A stretch of DNA of 14,369 bases, from the NCBI GenBank assembly GCA_946479335.1, contig CAMLFP010000109.1, positions 1-14,369 on the forward strand, given 5' to 3'. Positions 1-8,088 of the stretch are shown in pieces. A model generated the notes under the pieces. The model did not search any database and was not told the origin of the DNA. It worked only from the letters and a program-made list of their open reading frames with translations. The position numbers were made by a program, and so were the translations under genes. This stretch comes from an uncultured Archangium sp. GTDB lineage: Bacteria > Myxococcota > Myxococcia > Myxococcales > Myxococcaceae. How positions within the stretch are numbered: the stretch's first letter is position 1; every line of letters starts with the position of its first letter.

Positions 1-2
1 TC

Positions 3-263
3 CGCGAGGTGCTCGCGCTGCACCGGGAGCACGACCTCTACACGCACGTGCCGCAGTCGCTCATCTTCGGCGGTGACGGCGGCGGCGTGCTGTTCGCGTT
101 CGACCTCCGCCCGGGGCGAGGGCAGCGCGTCTTCGCGGTGCTCGAAGAAGACACCCGCGCCGCGCCTGACGCGTACGAGCGGCTGGTCTTCGAAGGCACC
201 ACGCTCACCGACCTGGTGGCGCGCATCGTCGCAGGCGAGAAGCTGAACACCGTGAAGTCGTGA
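3..263 (+). CDS. SUKH / SMI1-KNR4 family protein, C-terminal part (5' truncated by window)
   Basis: The reading frame is open from the first bases of the window and ends at TGA 261-263, leaving about 86 residues of a longer protein. The core reads IFGGDGGGVLFAFDLRPG, then VFAVLEED, then a C-terminal helix around YERLVFEGTTLTDLVARIV. An aromatic/Gly-Asp-Gly-Gly-Gly turn running into a beta strand FAFD and then a hydrophobic strand is the usual signature of the SMI1/KNR4 (SUKH) fold. In bacteria this fold is common in immunity proteins for secreted or contact-dependent toxins, but many members are orphans with unknown roles. No toxin gene is visible here, so an immunity role cannot be claimed. 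The GTG at 9 is probably internal, because the frame continues upstream of it. The family call is reasonably firm; the function is unknown. Confidence 0.6.
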   Translation, partial: REVLALHREHDLYTHVPQSLIFGGDGGGVLFAFDLRPGRGQRVFAVLEEDTRAAPDAYERLVFEGTTLTDLVARIVAGEKLNTVKS

Positions 264-271
264 CGCCGCGC

Positions 272-295
272 GCGCGGAGCCGGTAACGGCTGCGC
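272..295 (+). other. GC-rich hairpin after the SMI1-like gene
   Basis: Ten bases after the stop codon the sequence can fold. AGCCG (278-282) pairs with CGGCT (287-291) around a GTAA loop, and GCGC (272-275) pairs with GCGC (292-295) with a two-base bulge. GTAA is a GNRA-type tetraloop. There is no T-run after it, so it is not a classical intrinsic terminator. It may only help RNA 3' end formation or protection. Confidence 0.3.
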
Positions 296-346
296 ACGAA
301 CGGTCGCCTCCCGCCGACGAGCGCGCGTGTTTTGCCGACGAACCGG
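295..346 (-). promoter_or_regulatory. Candidate LytTR-type operator pair upstream of the sensor kinase
   Basis: Read on the - strand, 305-295 is GACCGTTCGTG and 346-336 is CCGGTTCGTCG. Both resemble the AlgR/LytTR recognition sequence known from Pseudomonas (ACCGTTCGTC): the first matches nine of its ten bases, the second has an extra G. Their shared core ACGAAC (+ strand) starts at 296 and 338, 42 bases apart, close to four helical turns. They lie 45 to 95 bases before the kinase start, where autoregulation by the neighbouring LytTR protein would be expected. This is motif similarity only. No convincing -35/-10 pair could be assigned in 264-389. Confidence 0.3.
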
Positions 347-389
347 AGCCTGCTGCGGTGCCCGCGCAGCGCGTGTACCTTGTGCCGCG

Positions 390-1451
390 ATGATGCTCGC
401 CGACCGCCCCTCTCCACGCCGCCGCCTCGCGGGCATCGCGGTGGTGGTGGGCGTGGTGCTGCTGCAGCTCCTCGCGAGCTACACGACCAACCGCGACGCG
501 GGGCGCCTGGGCTCGGTGCTGCTGCTCTTCGCCGTCGAGCTCCCGGTGCTGATGTTCGCGCTGGAGGCGCTGTTTCAACACGCGCGCCGCCGCGGGCGCT
601 CGTCGGCGTGGCTGGTGGGCGCCGGGCTACTCGTCGCCAGCCTCATCGGCGCCAGCTTCGGCGCGCTCTCATTCGACGTCAGCGAGCGCTTCCCCGAATG
701 GGGGCTGCACATGATGTCCATCGGGCGCATCACCATGCTGCGCTCCATCTTCTTCGGCATGACGCAGGCGCAGAGCCAGTTCGGCCTGTGGGCGCTCGCG
801 TTCCTGCTGCCGATGGCGCTCGAAGACGCGCGCGTGCGCACGCTGGAGTCGGAGCAACTGCGCAGCGCCGCGGAGCTCTCACGGCTGCGCGCGAACCTCG
901 AGCCGCACTTTCTGCTGAACACCCTCAACGCCATCGCCGGCCTGGTGACCGAAGACCCACGCGAGTCGCGCCGGTTGCTCGCCGCGCTGGGTGACCTGCT
1001 CCGCGACGCGCTCAGCGACGAGGGCGAGCTGCAGACGCTCCGCGCGCAGTTGAACTGGCTCAAGCGGTACGCGGAGATCCTCGAGGCGCGGCACCGCGGC
1101 GACCTCACCTTCGAGTGGAACATCGCGCCCGGCCTCGACGAGGTGGTGCTGCCGCGCCTGCTGGTGCAGCCGCTCGTGGAGAACGCGGTGAAGCACGGCG
1201 CCCTCAAGCGCGACGCGCGCGGGCACATCAAGGTCACCGTGGAGCGCGCCGGTGAGCACCGCGTGCGCTGGGTGGTCGAAGACGACGGCCCCGGCCTCGG
1301 TGAAGCACCGGTACGCAGCGGCGCGTTCGGCGTGCAGTCGGTGCGGCGGAGACTCGAGCTGCGCTACGGCGCCTCCGCGTCACTCGAGCTGCAGCCCGCC
1401 GACCCCGGCACCCGCGCGGTCGTCGAGTTCCCCCTGGAGACGACGCGATGA
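390..1451 (+). CDS. LytS-type membrane sensor histidine kinase (His_kinase / HPK7 family)
   Basis: This 353-residue sensor kinase should autophosphorylate and pass the phosphate to the regulator encoded next. Hydrophobic segments at about 13-31, 41-62, 73-93 and 129-144 form an N-terminal membrane sensor with no large periplasmic domain. A short coiled coil (about 145-168) leads to the phosphoacceptor block LEPHFLLNTLNAI with His173. The N box QPLVENAVKHG is at 260-270, the G box EDDGPGLG at 297-304, and the second glycine box GAFGVQSVRRRL at 311-322. These are the hallmarks of the LytS/YehU kinase class, which pairs with LytTR regulators. I place the start at ATG 390 (or the adjacent ATG 393), because the open frame further upstream gives a Cys/Arg-rich stretch unlike a membrane protein N-terminus. 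No clear Shine-Dalgarno is present. The stop overlaps the regulator start by 4 bases. The signal sensed is unknown. Confidence 0.9.
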   Translation: MMLADRPSPRRRLAGIAVVVGVVLLQLLASYTTNRDAGRLGSVLLLFAVELPVLMFALEALFQHARRRGRSSAWLVGAGLLVASLIGASFGALSFDVSERFPEWGLHMMSIGRITMLRSIFFGMTQAQSQFGLWALAFLLPMALEDARVRTLESEQLRSAAELSRLRANLEPHFLLNTLNAIAGLVTEDPRESRRLLAALGDLLRDALSDEGELQTLRAQLNWLKRYAEILEARHRGDLTFEWNIAPGLDEVVLPRLLVQPLVENAVKHGALKRDARGHIKVTVERAGEHRVRWVVEDDGPGLGEAPVRSGAFGVQSVRRRLELRYGASASLELQPADPGTRAVVEFPLETTR

Positions 1452-2224
1452 GTGACGGCCTGCTGCGCTGTCTGGTGCTCGAAGACGAGTGGCCCGCGCG
1501 CAACTACCTCGTGGAGCTGATTCAGGGCTCGCGGCTCGCGGAGGTGGTGGCCACCGCAGCCACCGTCGAGGAGGCGCGGGAAGCGCTCTCGCCCGCCGCC
1601 GGCCTGCAGCTCGACGTCGCGTTCATCGACGTGCAGCTCTCGCGCAATGAAGGCAACCGCGCGGGGCTGGAGCTGGTGCGCTCTCTCGCGAGTGAACACC
1701 GCGACGTGCTGCTGGTGCTCGCCACCGCCTTCGAAGCCCACGCGCTCGAGGCGTATCAACTCGGCGTCTCCGACTATCTGCTCAAGCCCTTCAGTGAAGA
1801 GCGCGTCGTGCAATGCCTCACGCGATTGAGGAAGCGCCGCGCTCCCGGCCCCACGCTGCCGCCGCGCATCGTCGCGCGCCGGAAGAAGAACCTCGTCTTC
1901 CTGAACCCACAGGAGATCTGGGCCTTCGAGGCCGCGGACCGGCTGACCTTCGTACACACGCGACACGGGAAGTTCGATCTCGACCTCTCGCTCACCGCCA
2001 TCGAGCACTCGCTCGGCGACCGCGTGGTGCGCGTGCATCGCAACTGGCTCGTCACCGCGGAACACATCAAGGAGCTGGAGCGCGAGAACGTCGACACCAC
2101 GCTCTTCGTCGGTGACGGCATCGGCGAGGGTGCTCCGGGTCTGCACGTGCCCGTGTCGAGAGATCGCTCGCAGGTGGTGAAGGACCTGCTCCTCGAGCGG
2201 GCGACAGGTATTCGACGCTCGTGA
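1448..2224 (+). CDS. LytTR-family response regulator
   Basis: This 258-residue regulator has a receiver domain at about 5-125. It carries the acidic pair Glu12/Asp13, phosphoacceptor Asp61 (in FIDVQL), Thr93 and Lys113 (in LLKPF). After a basic linker, a LytTR DNA-binding domain occupies about 141-248, with the family signature VHRNWLV at 196-202. LytTR proteins bind paired direct repeats with a GTT core and usually activate transcription. The start ATG overlaps the kinase stop (ATGA), so the pair is translationally coupled. The next gene on the same strand begins 309 bases downstream and opens an efflux operon, which is the obvious candidate target. The receiver has an insertion-like stretch after Asp61 (SRNEGNRAG). 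The family assignment is firm; the target operon is inferred. Confidence 0.93.
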   Translation: MSDGLLRCLVLEDEWPARNYLVELIQGSRLAEVVATAATVEEAREALSPAAGLQLDVAFIDVQLSRNEGNRAGLELVRSLASEHRDVLLVLATAFEAHALEAYQLGVSDYLLKPFSEERVVQCLTRLRKRRAPGPTLPPRIVARRKKNLVFLNPQEIWAFEAADRLTFVHTRHGKFDLDLSLTAIEHSLGDRVVRVHRNWLVTAEHIKELERENVDTTLFVGDGIGEGAPGLHVPVSRDRSQVVKDLLLERATGIRRS

Positions 2225-2258
2225 GCGGAGCGCACCTCGCGCGTGCCCCTCGACCTCG

Positions 2259-2269
2259 CGACGAACCGG
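2259..2269 (-). promoter_or_regulatory. Candidate LytTR-type site upstream of tolC
   Basis: The 11 bases CGACGAACCGG are identical to those at 336-346 upstream of the kinase gene. On the - strand they read CCGGTTCGTCG, close to the AlgR/LytTR consensus. The position, 35 bases after the regulator stop and about 265 before the tolC start, is far for a direct activator site unless the transcript starts early in the gap. Confidence 0.3.
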
Positions 2270-2289
2270 TCCATCCTGAGGGGACTCCC

Positions 2290-2334
2290 ATGTTCAATTT
2301 TCGAGCTCCCGCACGCCGCCCTCCGCCCCACTGA
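2290..2334 (+). CDS. Possible 14-residue leader peptide
   Basis: ATG 2290 is preceded by the strong Shine-Dalgarno GAGGGGA (2278-2284) at a 5-base spacing, better than that of most real genes in this window. The ORF encodes MFNFRAPARRPPPH and stops at TGA 2332-2334. The second half is Arg- and Pro-rich, including a run of three prolines, which stalls ribosomes lacking EF-P. A stem-loop follows at 2353-2370. This arrangement would suit translational attenuation ahead of the efflux operon. A 14-codon ORF can occur by chance, and no homologue is known to me. Confidence 0.25.
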   Translation: MFNFRAPARRPPPH

Positions 2335-2533
2335 GTGCTGACGCCTTCGACCCGCTTCGCCTCTGAAGCGCCTCCACCACCGAGTCGCCTGACGCTCCAA
2401 GCGGCGCGTGGTCTCCCGTCCCTCTTCGGAACGCTCTTCCGGCTCGTCTGGGAAAAGTCACCGCTCGTCACCCGAGGCCCCGCGCTGGTCGGAAACGCCG
2501 AGAAGTGACGCGCGGTTACGACATGAGAGGAGC

Positions 2534-3808
2534 GTGAGAAGGCTCCTCGTCTGCGCCGTGGTGTTCGCCCTCCCCGCCTTCGCGGAGGTGCTCACCCTCG
2601 ACCAGGCCCTGGAGCTCGCGAAAAAGAACCACCCGTCACTTCAACAGGCCGACGCCACCGTCGACGTGATGCAGGCCCGCGTCGAACAGGCCCGCGGCCC
2701 CCTGCTCCCACAGGTGAACGCCACCGCCCTCTTCTCCCGCAGCCAGGGCTCCTACGCGCGCGTCGGCACCGGCACCGCTGCGCCCACCGCTCCGACGCCC
2801 AACAACCTCTTCAGCTTCGGCATCTCCGCCACGCAAACCCTGTGGGACTTCGCCGCCATCGAGCGCCTCCGCCAGGCCGGCTTCAACAAAGAAGCCCAAC
2901 AGGCCACCGACCGCGCCACGCAGCTCACCGTCGCCCTCAACGTGCGCCGCGCGTACTTCGTCGCCGCCGCGCAATCGGCGCTGGTCGGCGTCGCCGAGGA
3001 GAACCTCGCCAACACCCAGCTCCACCTCTCGCAGGCCAACGCGCTCGTCGGCGTCGGTCAGGGCACCAGCATCGACGTCGCGCAGGCCAGGACCCAGGTC
3101 GCCAACGCGGAGCTCGCGCTCATCAACGCGCGCAACACCCTGACGCTGTCGATGGTGTCGCTCGCGCAAGCCGTCGGCGTGCTGACGCCGCAAGACTGGC
3201 AGATCACCGACGCGCTCCTCCCGCCCACGCCGCACGAAGACGACGACGTGCCCTCACTCGTGCAGCACGCGTTCGACACGCGGCCCGAGCTCGCCGCGCT
3301 CCGCAAACAACAGGAGGCCGTGGTGGCGCAGCGGCTCACTGCCCTCGGTGGCTACATTCCCACGTTGAACGCGAACGGCAGCGTCGCTGAAGCGGGCAAC
3401 GACCCCGCGAAGCTCGGGCCGAACTGGGCCGTCGGCGTCACCATGAACTGGAACCTCTTCAACGGGCTCCAGACCACCGGCGCGCTCCACGAGGCCGAAG
3501 CGCAGGCGCGTGTCATCAAGGCGCAGCTCGACGCACAACTGCTGCAGGTGCGGGTCGACGTCGAGACCGCCCGCGCCACCGTGATGGCGCAACGCACCGC
3601 GCTCGACTCGACCGACGCCGCCGCCACCGCCGCGCGCGAACAGCTCACCCTCGCTGAAGCCCGCTTCAAGAACGGCGTCGGCTCCATTCTGGAGGTGAAC
3701 GACGCGCAGCTGCAGTCGACCACCGCCAACGCGCAGCGCGTGCAGGCGCGCCTCAACCTCGCCACCGCGCGCGCCCAGTTGCTCGCCGCGCTTGGAGTCA
3801 CGCCATGA
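2534..3808 (+). CDS. TolC-family outer-membrane efflux protein
   Basis: This 424-residue protein would form the trimeric outer-membrane duct of the tripartite exporter. GTG 2534 is chosen because it gives a clean signal peptide, VRRLLVCAVVFALPAFA, with cleavage before EVLTLDQAL, the standard opening of mature TolC-family proteins. The purine-rich GAGAGG lies just upstream (2525-2530). Extending to 2408 would add 42 Ser/Arg-rich residues before the signal peptide and is rejected. Two OEP repeats are visible: RRAYFVAAAQSALVGVAEE, and the second half with WNLFNGLQTTGALHEAEAQ followed by FKNGVGSILEVNDAQLQ. Long Ala/Gln-rich helices match the alpha-barrel. Length is typical. The stop overlaps the start of the fusion-protein gene by 4 bases (ATGA), so tolC is the first gene of the operon, unlike E. 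coli where tolC lies elsewhere. Confidence 0.92.
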   Translation: MRRLLVCAVVFALPAFAEVLTLDQALELAKKNHPSLQQADATVDVMQARVEQARGPLLPQVNATALFSRSQGSYARVGTGTAAPTAPTPNNLFSFGISATQTLWDFAAIERLRQAGFNKEAQQATDRATQLTVALNVRRAYFVAAAQSALVGVAEENLANTQLHLSQANALVGVGQGTSIDVAQARTQVANAELALINARNTLTLSMVSLAQAVGVLTPQDWQITDALLPPTPHEDDDVPSLVQHAFDTRPELAALRKQQEAVVAQRLTALGGYIPTLNANGSVAEAGNDPAKLGPNWAVGVTMNWNLFNGLQTTGALHEAEAQARVIKAQLDAQLLQVRVDVETARATVMAQRTALDSTDAAATAAREQLTLAEARFKNGVGSILEVNDAQLQSTTANAQRVQARLNLATARAQLLAALGVTP

Positions 3809-4971
3809 CCGCCCCTCGCCAACACACCGCGCGCAACGTCGCCCTCGTCGTGGTGCTGCTCGCGCTCGCCGCCGGCGGGCTCTGGTTCACGCGCAAGACC
3901 ACCGACGCCACCGCCAGCCGCAAGGGCGGCGAGCGCAAGGTGCCCGTGCTGGTGGAGACCGTCGCGCAGCGCGACCAACCCATCGTGCTCGAGGGCCTCG
4001 GCACCGTGACGCCGCTGGCCACCGTGCAGGTGAAGAGCCAGGTCGACGGGCGCCTCCAGAGCGTCGCCTTCAAGGAGGGCGCGCTCGTGAAGAAAGGCGA
4101 GCTGCTCGCGCAGATCGACCCGCGCCCCTTCCAGATTCAGCTCGCGCAGGCCACCGCCACGCTCGCGCGCGACGACGCCCAGCTGCGCAACGCGGAGCTG
4201 CTGCTGGAGCGCAACGAGAAGCTGAAGGAGCAGAACCTCGTCTCGCAGCAGGTCGTCGATGACGCGCGCACCGCGGTCGACGGGCTGCGTGGCACCCGCG
4301 GCGTCGACCAGGCCGCGGTCGACAACGCGAAGCTGCAGCTCGAATACGCGCGCATCGTCTCGCCCATCGATGGCGTCGCGGGGCTGCGACAGGTCGACCC
4401 GGGGAACCTCGTGCACGCGTCAGACGCGACGGGCCTCGTGGTGCTCGCGCAGCTCGACCCCATCTCCGTCGTCTTCACGCTGCCGCAAGACGAGCTCGAC
4501 CGGCTGCAGCGCGCGATGGCCGGCGGTGCGCTCTCGGTCGAGGCGTGGGCGCGTGACGGTCGCGCGCTGCTGGGCACGGGAACGCTCACCGTCATCGACA
4601 ACCAGGTAAACGCCACGACGGGTACGGTGAAGCTGCGCGCGCAGTTCGCCAACCCCACGCGCGCGCTGTGGCCCAACCAGTTCGTGAAGGCGCGCCTCAC
4701 CGTCGACCAGAAGAAGGATGCGTTGGTCATCGCCGCCGCCGCCGTGCAGCGCGGGCCGCAAGGCACGTTCGTGTACCTCGCCGCGAGCGACAACACCGCG
4801 AAGCTGCAGCCGGTGGAGGTCGACCTCATCGAGGGCGCGTTCGCCATCATCCGCAGCGGGCTGCAGGCCGGTGACCGCGTCATCACTGACGGCCAGAGCC
4901 AGCTGCGGCCCGGCGCCGCCATCGAGCCGCGCACCACCGGCTCCGTCGCGGCCACCAAAGAGGCGCCGTGA
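3805..4971 (+). CDS. mdtA: RND efflux membrane-fusion (periplasmic adaptor) protein, MdtA-like
   Basis: This 388-residue adaptor would bridge the inner-membrane RND pumps and the TolC duct. A basic N-terminus and hydrophobic segment at about 11-28 form an uncleaved anchor or signal; no lipobox Cys is seen. The first lipoyl half runs from about 73 to 105 and ends in IDPRPFQIQLAQA, a characteristic MdtA-type motif. A helical hairpin spans about 110-190, and the second lipoyl half contains YARIVSPIDGVAGLRQVDPGN. Beta-barrel and membrane-proximal domains follow, with TGTVKLRAQFANP and LWPNQFVKARL. Overlaps of 4 bases occur at both ends (ATGA with tolC, GTGA with the pump). The pairing with both an MdtB-like and an MdtC-like pump supports the mdtA symbol. 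Confidence 0.9.
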   Translation: MTAPRQHTARNVALVVVLLALAAGGLWFTRKTTDATASRKGGERKVPVLVETVAQRDQPIVLEGLGTVTPLATVQVKSQVDGRLQSVAFKEGALVKKGELLAQIDPRPFQIQLAQATATLARDDAQLRNAELLLERNEKLKEQNLVSQQVVDDARTAVDGLRGTRGVDQAAVDNAKLQLEYARIVSPIDGVAGLRQVDPGNLVHASDATGLVVLAQLDPISVVFTLPQDELDRLQRAMAGGALSVEAWARDGRALLGTGTLTVIDNQVNATTGTVKLRAQFANPTRALWPNQFVKARLTVDQKKDALVIAAAAVQRGPQGTFVYLAASDNTAKLQPVEVDLIEGAFAIIRSGLQAGDRVITDGQSQLRPGAAIEPRTTGSVAATKEAP

Positions 4972-7900
4972 GCGAGGCCGACGCCAGCACCCGCAGCATC
5001 TCGGAGCCGTTCATCCGACGGCCGGTGGCGACGACGCTGCTGACCATCGGGCTGGCCATCGCCGGCACCGTCGCCTTCCGTTCGCTGCCAGTCTCGGCGC
5101 TGCCGCAGGTCGACTACCCGACCATCGTGGTCTCGACGTCGCTCCCCGGCGCGAGCGCGGAGACGATGACCACCGCCGTCACCACGCCGCTGGAGCGACA
5201 GTTCGGGCAGATCCCCGCGTTGGCGCAGATGACCTCGGTGAGCAGCCAGGGCAGCTCGCAGGTGACGCTGCAGTTCGACCTCGACCGCAACATCGACGCC
5301 GCGCAACAAGACGTGCAGGCCGCCATCAACGCCGCCACCAGCGTGCTGCCGCGCGCGCTCCCCGCGCCGCCGACCTTCAGCAAGTCGAACCCGGCTGACA
5401 CGCCCATCCTCACGCTCGCGTTGAGCTCCGACAGCCTCTCGCTCGCGGAGGTCGATGACCTCGCCGACTCCGTGCTGGCGCAGAAGATCTCGCAGGTCAC
5501 CGGCGTGGGCCTCGTCACGTTGAACGGCGGGCAGAAGCCGGCGGTGCGCGTGCAGGTCGACCCGCTCGCGCTCGCGGGCACCGGGCTCACCCTCGAAGAC
5601 GTGCGCGCGGCCATCGTCGCCGCCAACGTCAACCAACCCAAGGGCACGCTCGACGGGCCGCGCCAGTCGTACACCATCGCGGCGGATGACCAGATTACGA
5701 GCGCCGAGGGCTTCCGCCCGGTGGTGCTCGCCTACCGCAACGGCGCGCCAATTCGCCTGCGCGAGGTCGCCGACGTCATCGACGGCGTGGAGAACGACGA
5801 GCTCGCCGGCTGGGCCAACCACCAGCGCGCCATCATCTTGAGCGTGCAGCGCCAGCCGGGCGCCAACGTGATTCAGGTCGCGGAGCGCGTGAAGGCGCTC
5901 TTGCCGCAACTCCAGGCGTCGTTGCCGCAGGGCCTCGAGGTGAAGGTGCTGTCAGACCGAACCGAGACCGTGCGCGCGTCGGTCGAAGACGTGGAGTTCA
6001 CGCTGGTGCTGACCATCGGCCTGGTGGTGATGGTCATCTTCGCGTTCCTGCGGAACCTGCGCGCGACGCTCATCCCCTCCATCGCGGTGCCGCTCTCGCT
6101 GGTGGGCACCTTCGGGTTGATGAACGTCTTCGGCTTCAGCCTCAACAACCTCTCGCTGATGGCGCTCACCATCTCCACCGGCTTCGTCGTCGACGACGCC
6201 ATCGTGATGCTCGAGAACATCTCGCGCTACGTCGAAGAGGGAGAGTCGCCCTTCCACGCCGCGCTCAAGGGCGCGAAGCAGATCGGCTTCACCATCGTCT
6301 CGCTGACGGTGTCTCTCGTCGCCGTGTTGATTCCACTGCTGTTCATGGGCGGGCTCATCGGCCGGCTGTTCCGCGAGTTCGCCATCACCTTGAGCGCGGC
6401 CATCGGCGTGTCGGCGGTGCTGTCGCTGACGCTGACACCGATGATGGCGGCGTATGTGCTCAAGCCCGAGCCGCCGCCCTCGGAGCGCGGGCGCTTCTAC
6501 GCGTGGTCGGAGCGCGCCTTCGACGGAATGCTCGCCGTGTACCGCCGCGGGCTCCTCTGGGTGCTCGAACACCAACGCCTCACGCTCGCCGCGACGGTGG
6601 CCACGGTGCTGCTCACCGGCTGGCTCACGCTCGTCATCCCCAAGGGCTTCTTCCCGATTCAAGACACGGGGCTCGTACTGGGCGTCACGCAGGCCGACCC
6701 CGACGCGTCATTCAAGAAGATGACGCAACTGCAGGAGCGCGCGATTCAGGTCGCGCTGGCCGACCCCGACGTCGCGTCGGTCTCCGCGTTCATCGGCGCC
6801 GACGGCACCAACCCCACCACCAACACCGGGCGCCTCAACATCACGCTCAAGCCGCGCAGCGAGCGCGCCGAGAACGCCACCGCGCTCATCGCGCGCCTCC
6901 AGCCGAAGCTGAATGAGATTCCCGGGCTCACCACGTACCTCCAGTCGAGCCAGGATCTGCAGATCGACAACCGCCTGAGCCGCACCCAGTTCCAATACAC
7001 GCTGGAAGACGCGGAGAGCGCGGAGCTCGAGACCTGGGCGCCGCGCGTGCTGGCGAAGCTGCAGACGCTGCCGGAGCTGCGCGACGTCGCCAGCGACCAG
7101 CAAGCCCTCGGGCCCGTCACCCACGTCACCATCGACCGCGACACCGCCGCGCGCCTCGGCGTCTCCACGCAGGCCATCGACGACACGCTCTACGACGCCT
7201 TCGGCCAGCGGCAGGTGAGCACCATCTTCACGCAGCTCAACCTGTACCGCGTCATCCTCGAGGTGAAGCCGGGCTACGCGTCAGACGCGCAGTCGCTCGA
7301 CGCGCTGTACGTCGACGGCGCGAACGGGCCCGTGGCGCTCTCGCAGGTCGCGCACATCGCGCCCGCGGAGGCGCCGCTCGCCATCGCGCATCAGGGCCAG
7401 TTCCGCGCGGTGACGCTGTCGTTCAACACCGCGCCCGGCGTGTCGCTGGGTCAGGCCGTCGACGCCATCGAGCGCGCGCGTGAAGCGCTCGACGTGCCGC
7501 CCGGCGTGCACGCGTCATTTCAAGGCGCGGCGAAGGCCTTCAGCGACGCGCTGGCGAGCGAGCCGCTGCTCATCCTCGCAGCGCTGGTGGTCGTCTACAT
7601 CGTGCTCGGCGTGCTCTACGAGAGCTTCATCCACCCGCTGACCATCTTGAGCACGCTGCCGTCGGCGGGCGTCGGCGCACTGCTGGCGTTGATGGTGTGC
7701 GGCAGCGAGTTCTCCATCATCGCGCTCATCGGCATCATCCTGCTCATCGGCATCGTGAAGAAGAACGCCATCATGATGATCGACTTCGCCATCGAGGCGG
7801 AGCGCGACCGCGGCCTGACTCCGCGCGAGGCCATCTTCGACGCGTGCCTGCTGCGCTTCCGCCCCATCATGATGACCACCATGGCCGCGCTGCTCGGCGG

Positions 7901-8087
7901 GCTGCCGCTGGCGCTGGGCACCGGCACCGGCTCGGAGCTGCGCACGCCGCTGGGCATCAGCATCGTCGGCGGGCTGCTCATCTCGCAGGTTCTGACGCTG
8001 TACACGACGCCCGTCATCTACCTCTTCATGCACCGCTTCACGGGCAGCGCCGCGCCGGCCGCGCACGCGACGCCGGTGGAGGTGTGA
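4968..8087 (+). CDS. mdtB: RND multidrug efflux pump subunit, MdtB-like
   Basis: This 1039-residue inner-membrane proton antiporter has the usual RND layout. TM1 is at about 22-40, then the first porter region to about 340, TM2-TM6 with TM6 near 469-495, TM7 at about 538-557, the second porter region, TM8 near 867-884, and TM9-TM12 to the C-terminus. Proton-relay residues are present: Asp409-Asp410 in GFVVDDAIV (TM4) and Lys931 or Lys932 in GIVKKNAIMMIDF (TM10). The N-terminus FIRRPVATTLL with LPVSALPQVDYPTI, plus KSNPADTPILTLAL, matches MdtB better than MdtC. In E. coli, MdtB and MdtC form a heterotrimer that exports bile salts and novobiocin; the substrate here is unknown. GTG 4968 overlaps the mdtA stop by 4 bases. 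Confidence 0.93.
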   Translation: MSEADASTRSISEPFIRRPVATTLLTIGLAIAGTVAFRSLPVSALPQVDYPTIVVSTSLPGASAETMTTAVTTPLERQFGQIPALAQMTSVSSQGSSQVTLQFDLDRNIDAAQQDVQAAINAATSVLPRALPAPPTFSKSNPADTPILTLALSSDSLSLAEVDDLADSVLAQKISQVTGVGLVTLNGGQKPAVRVQVDPLALAGTGLTLEDVRAAIVAANVNQPKGTLDGPRQSYTIAADDQITSAEGFRPVVLAYRNGAPIRLREVADVIDGVENDELAGWANHQRAIILSVQRQPGANVIQVAERVKALLPQLQASLPQGLEVKVLSDRTETVRASVEDVEFTLVLTIGLVVMVIFAFLRNLRATLIPSIAVPLSLVGTFGLMNVFGFSLNNLSLMALTISTGFVVDDAIVMLENISRYVEEGESPFHAALKGAKQIGFTIVSLTVSLVAVLIPLLFMGGLIGRLFREFAITLSAAIGVSAVLSLTLTPMMAAYVLKPEPPPSERGRFYAWSERAFDGMLAVYRRGLLWVLEHQRLTLAATVATVLLTGWLTLVIPKGFFPIQDTGLVLGVTQADPDASFKKMTQLQERAIQVALADPDVASVSAFIGADGTNPTTNTGRLNITLKPRSERAENATALIARLQPKLNEIPGLTTYLQSSQDLQIDNRLSRTQFQYTLEDAESAELETWAPRVLAKLQTLPELRDVASDQQALGPVTHVTIDRDTAARLGVSTQAIDDTLYDAFGQRQVSTIFTQLNLYRVILEVKPGYASDAQSLDALYVDGANGPVALSQVAHIAPAEAPLAIAHQGQFRAVTLSFNTAPGVSLGQAVDAIERAREALDVPPGVHASFQGAAKAFSDALASEPLLILAALVVVYIVLGVLYESFIHPLTILSTLPSAGVGALLALMVCGSEFSIIALIGIILLIGIVKKNAIMMIDFAIEAERDRGLTPREAIFDACLLRFRPIMMTTMAALLGGLPLALGTGTGSELRTPLGISIVGGLLISQVLTLYTTPVIYLFMHRFTGSAAPAAHATPVEV
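8078..8082 (+). promoter_or_regulatory. Shine-Dalgarno site setting the mdtC start
   Basis: GGAGG lies inside the last codons of mdtB, six bases before GTG 8089. It fixes GTG as the mdtC start although the two genes are separated by only one base. Confidence 0.7.
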
Positions 8088-8088
8088 G

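Larger units (their letters stand above)
2225..2533 (+). promoter_or_regulatory. Intergenic leader region of the efflux operon
   Basis: This 309-base gap between the regulator and tolC is the only sizeable spacer before the efflux genes and should hold their promoter. It contains a candidate LytTR-type site (2259-2269), a short ORF with a ribosome-binding site (2290-2334), and two small inverted repeats. CGCTTC 2353-2358 pairs with GAAGCG 2365-2370, and CGGAA 2427-2431 pairs with TTCCG 2437-2441. The most AT-rich stretch is around TTCAATTTTC (2292-2301). I could not assign a convincing -35/-10 pair, and no T-run follows either hairpin. Confidence 0.5.

Noticed and set aside
2353..2370. Stem-loop as terminator of the kinase-regulator unit
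   Set aside because: Only a 6-bp stem, 130 bases after the stop, and followed by CCTCCACC rather than a T-run.
2408..2533. 42-residue N-terminal extension of the TolC-like protein
   Set aside because: It would place a Ser/Arg-rich segment before a complete signal peptide and has no ribosome-binding site.
4137..5909. 590-codon open frame on the - strand
   Set aside because: It lies antisense to mdtA and mdtB, which have clear family motifs. Its product is a His/Arg/Asp-rich translation typical of the complement of GC-rich genes.
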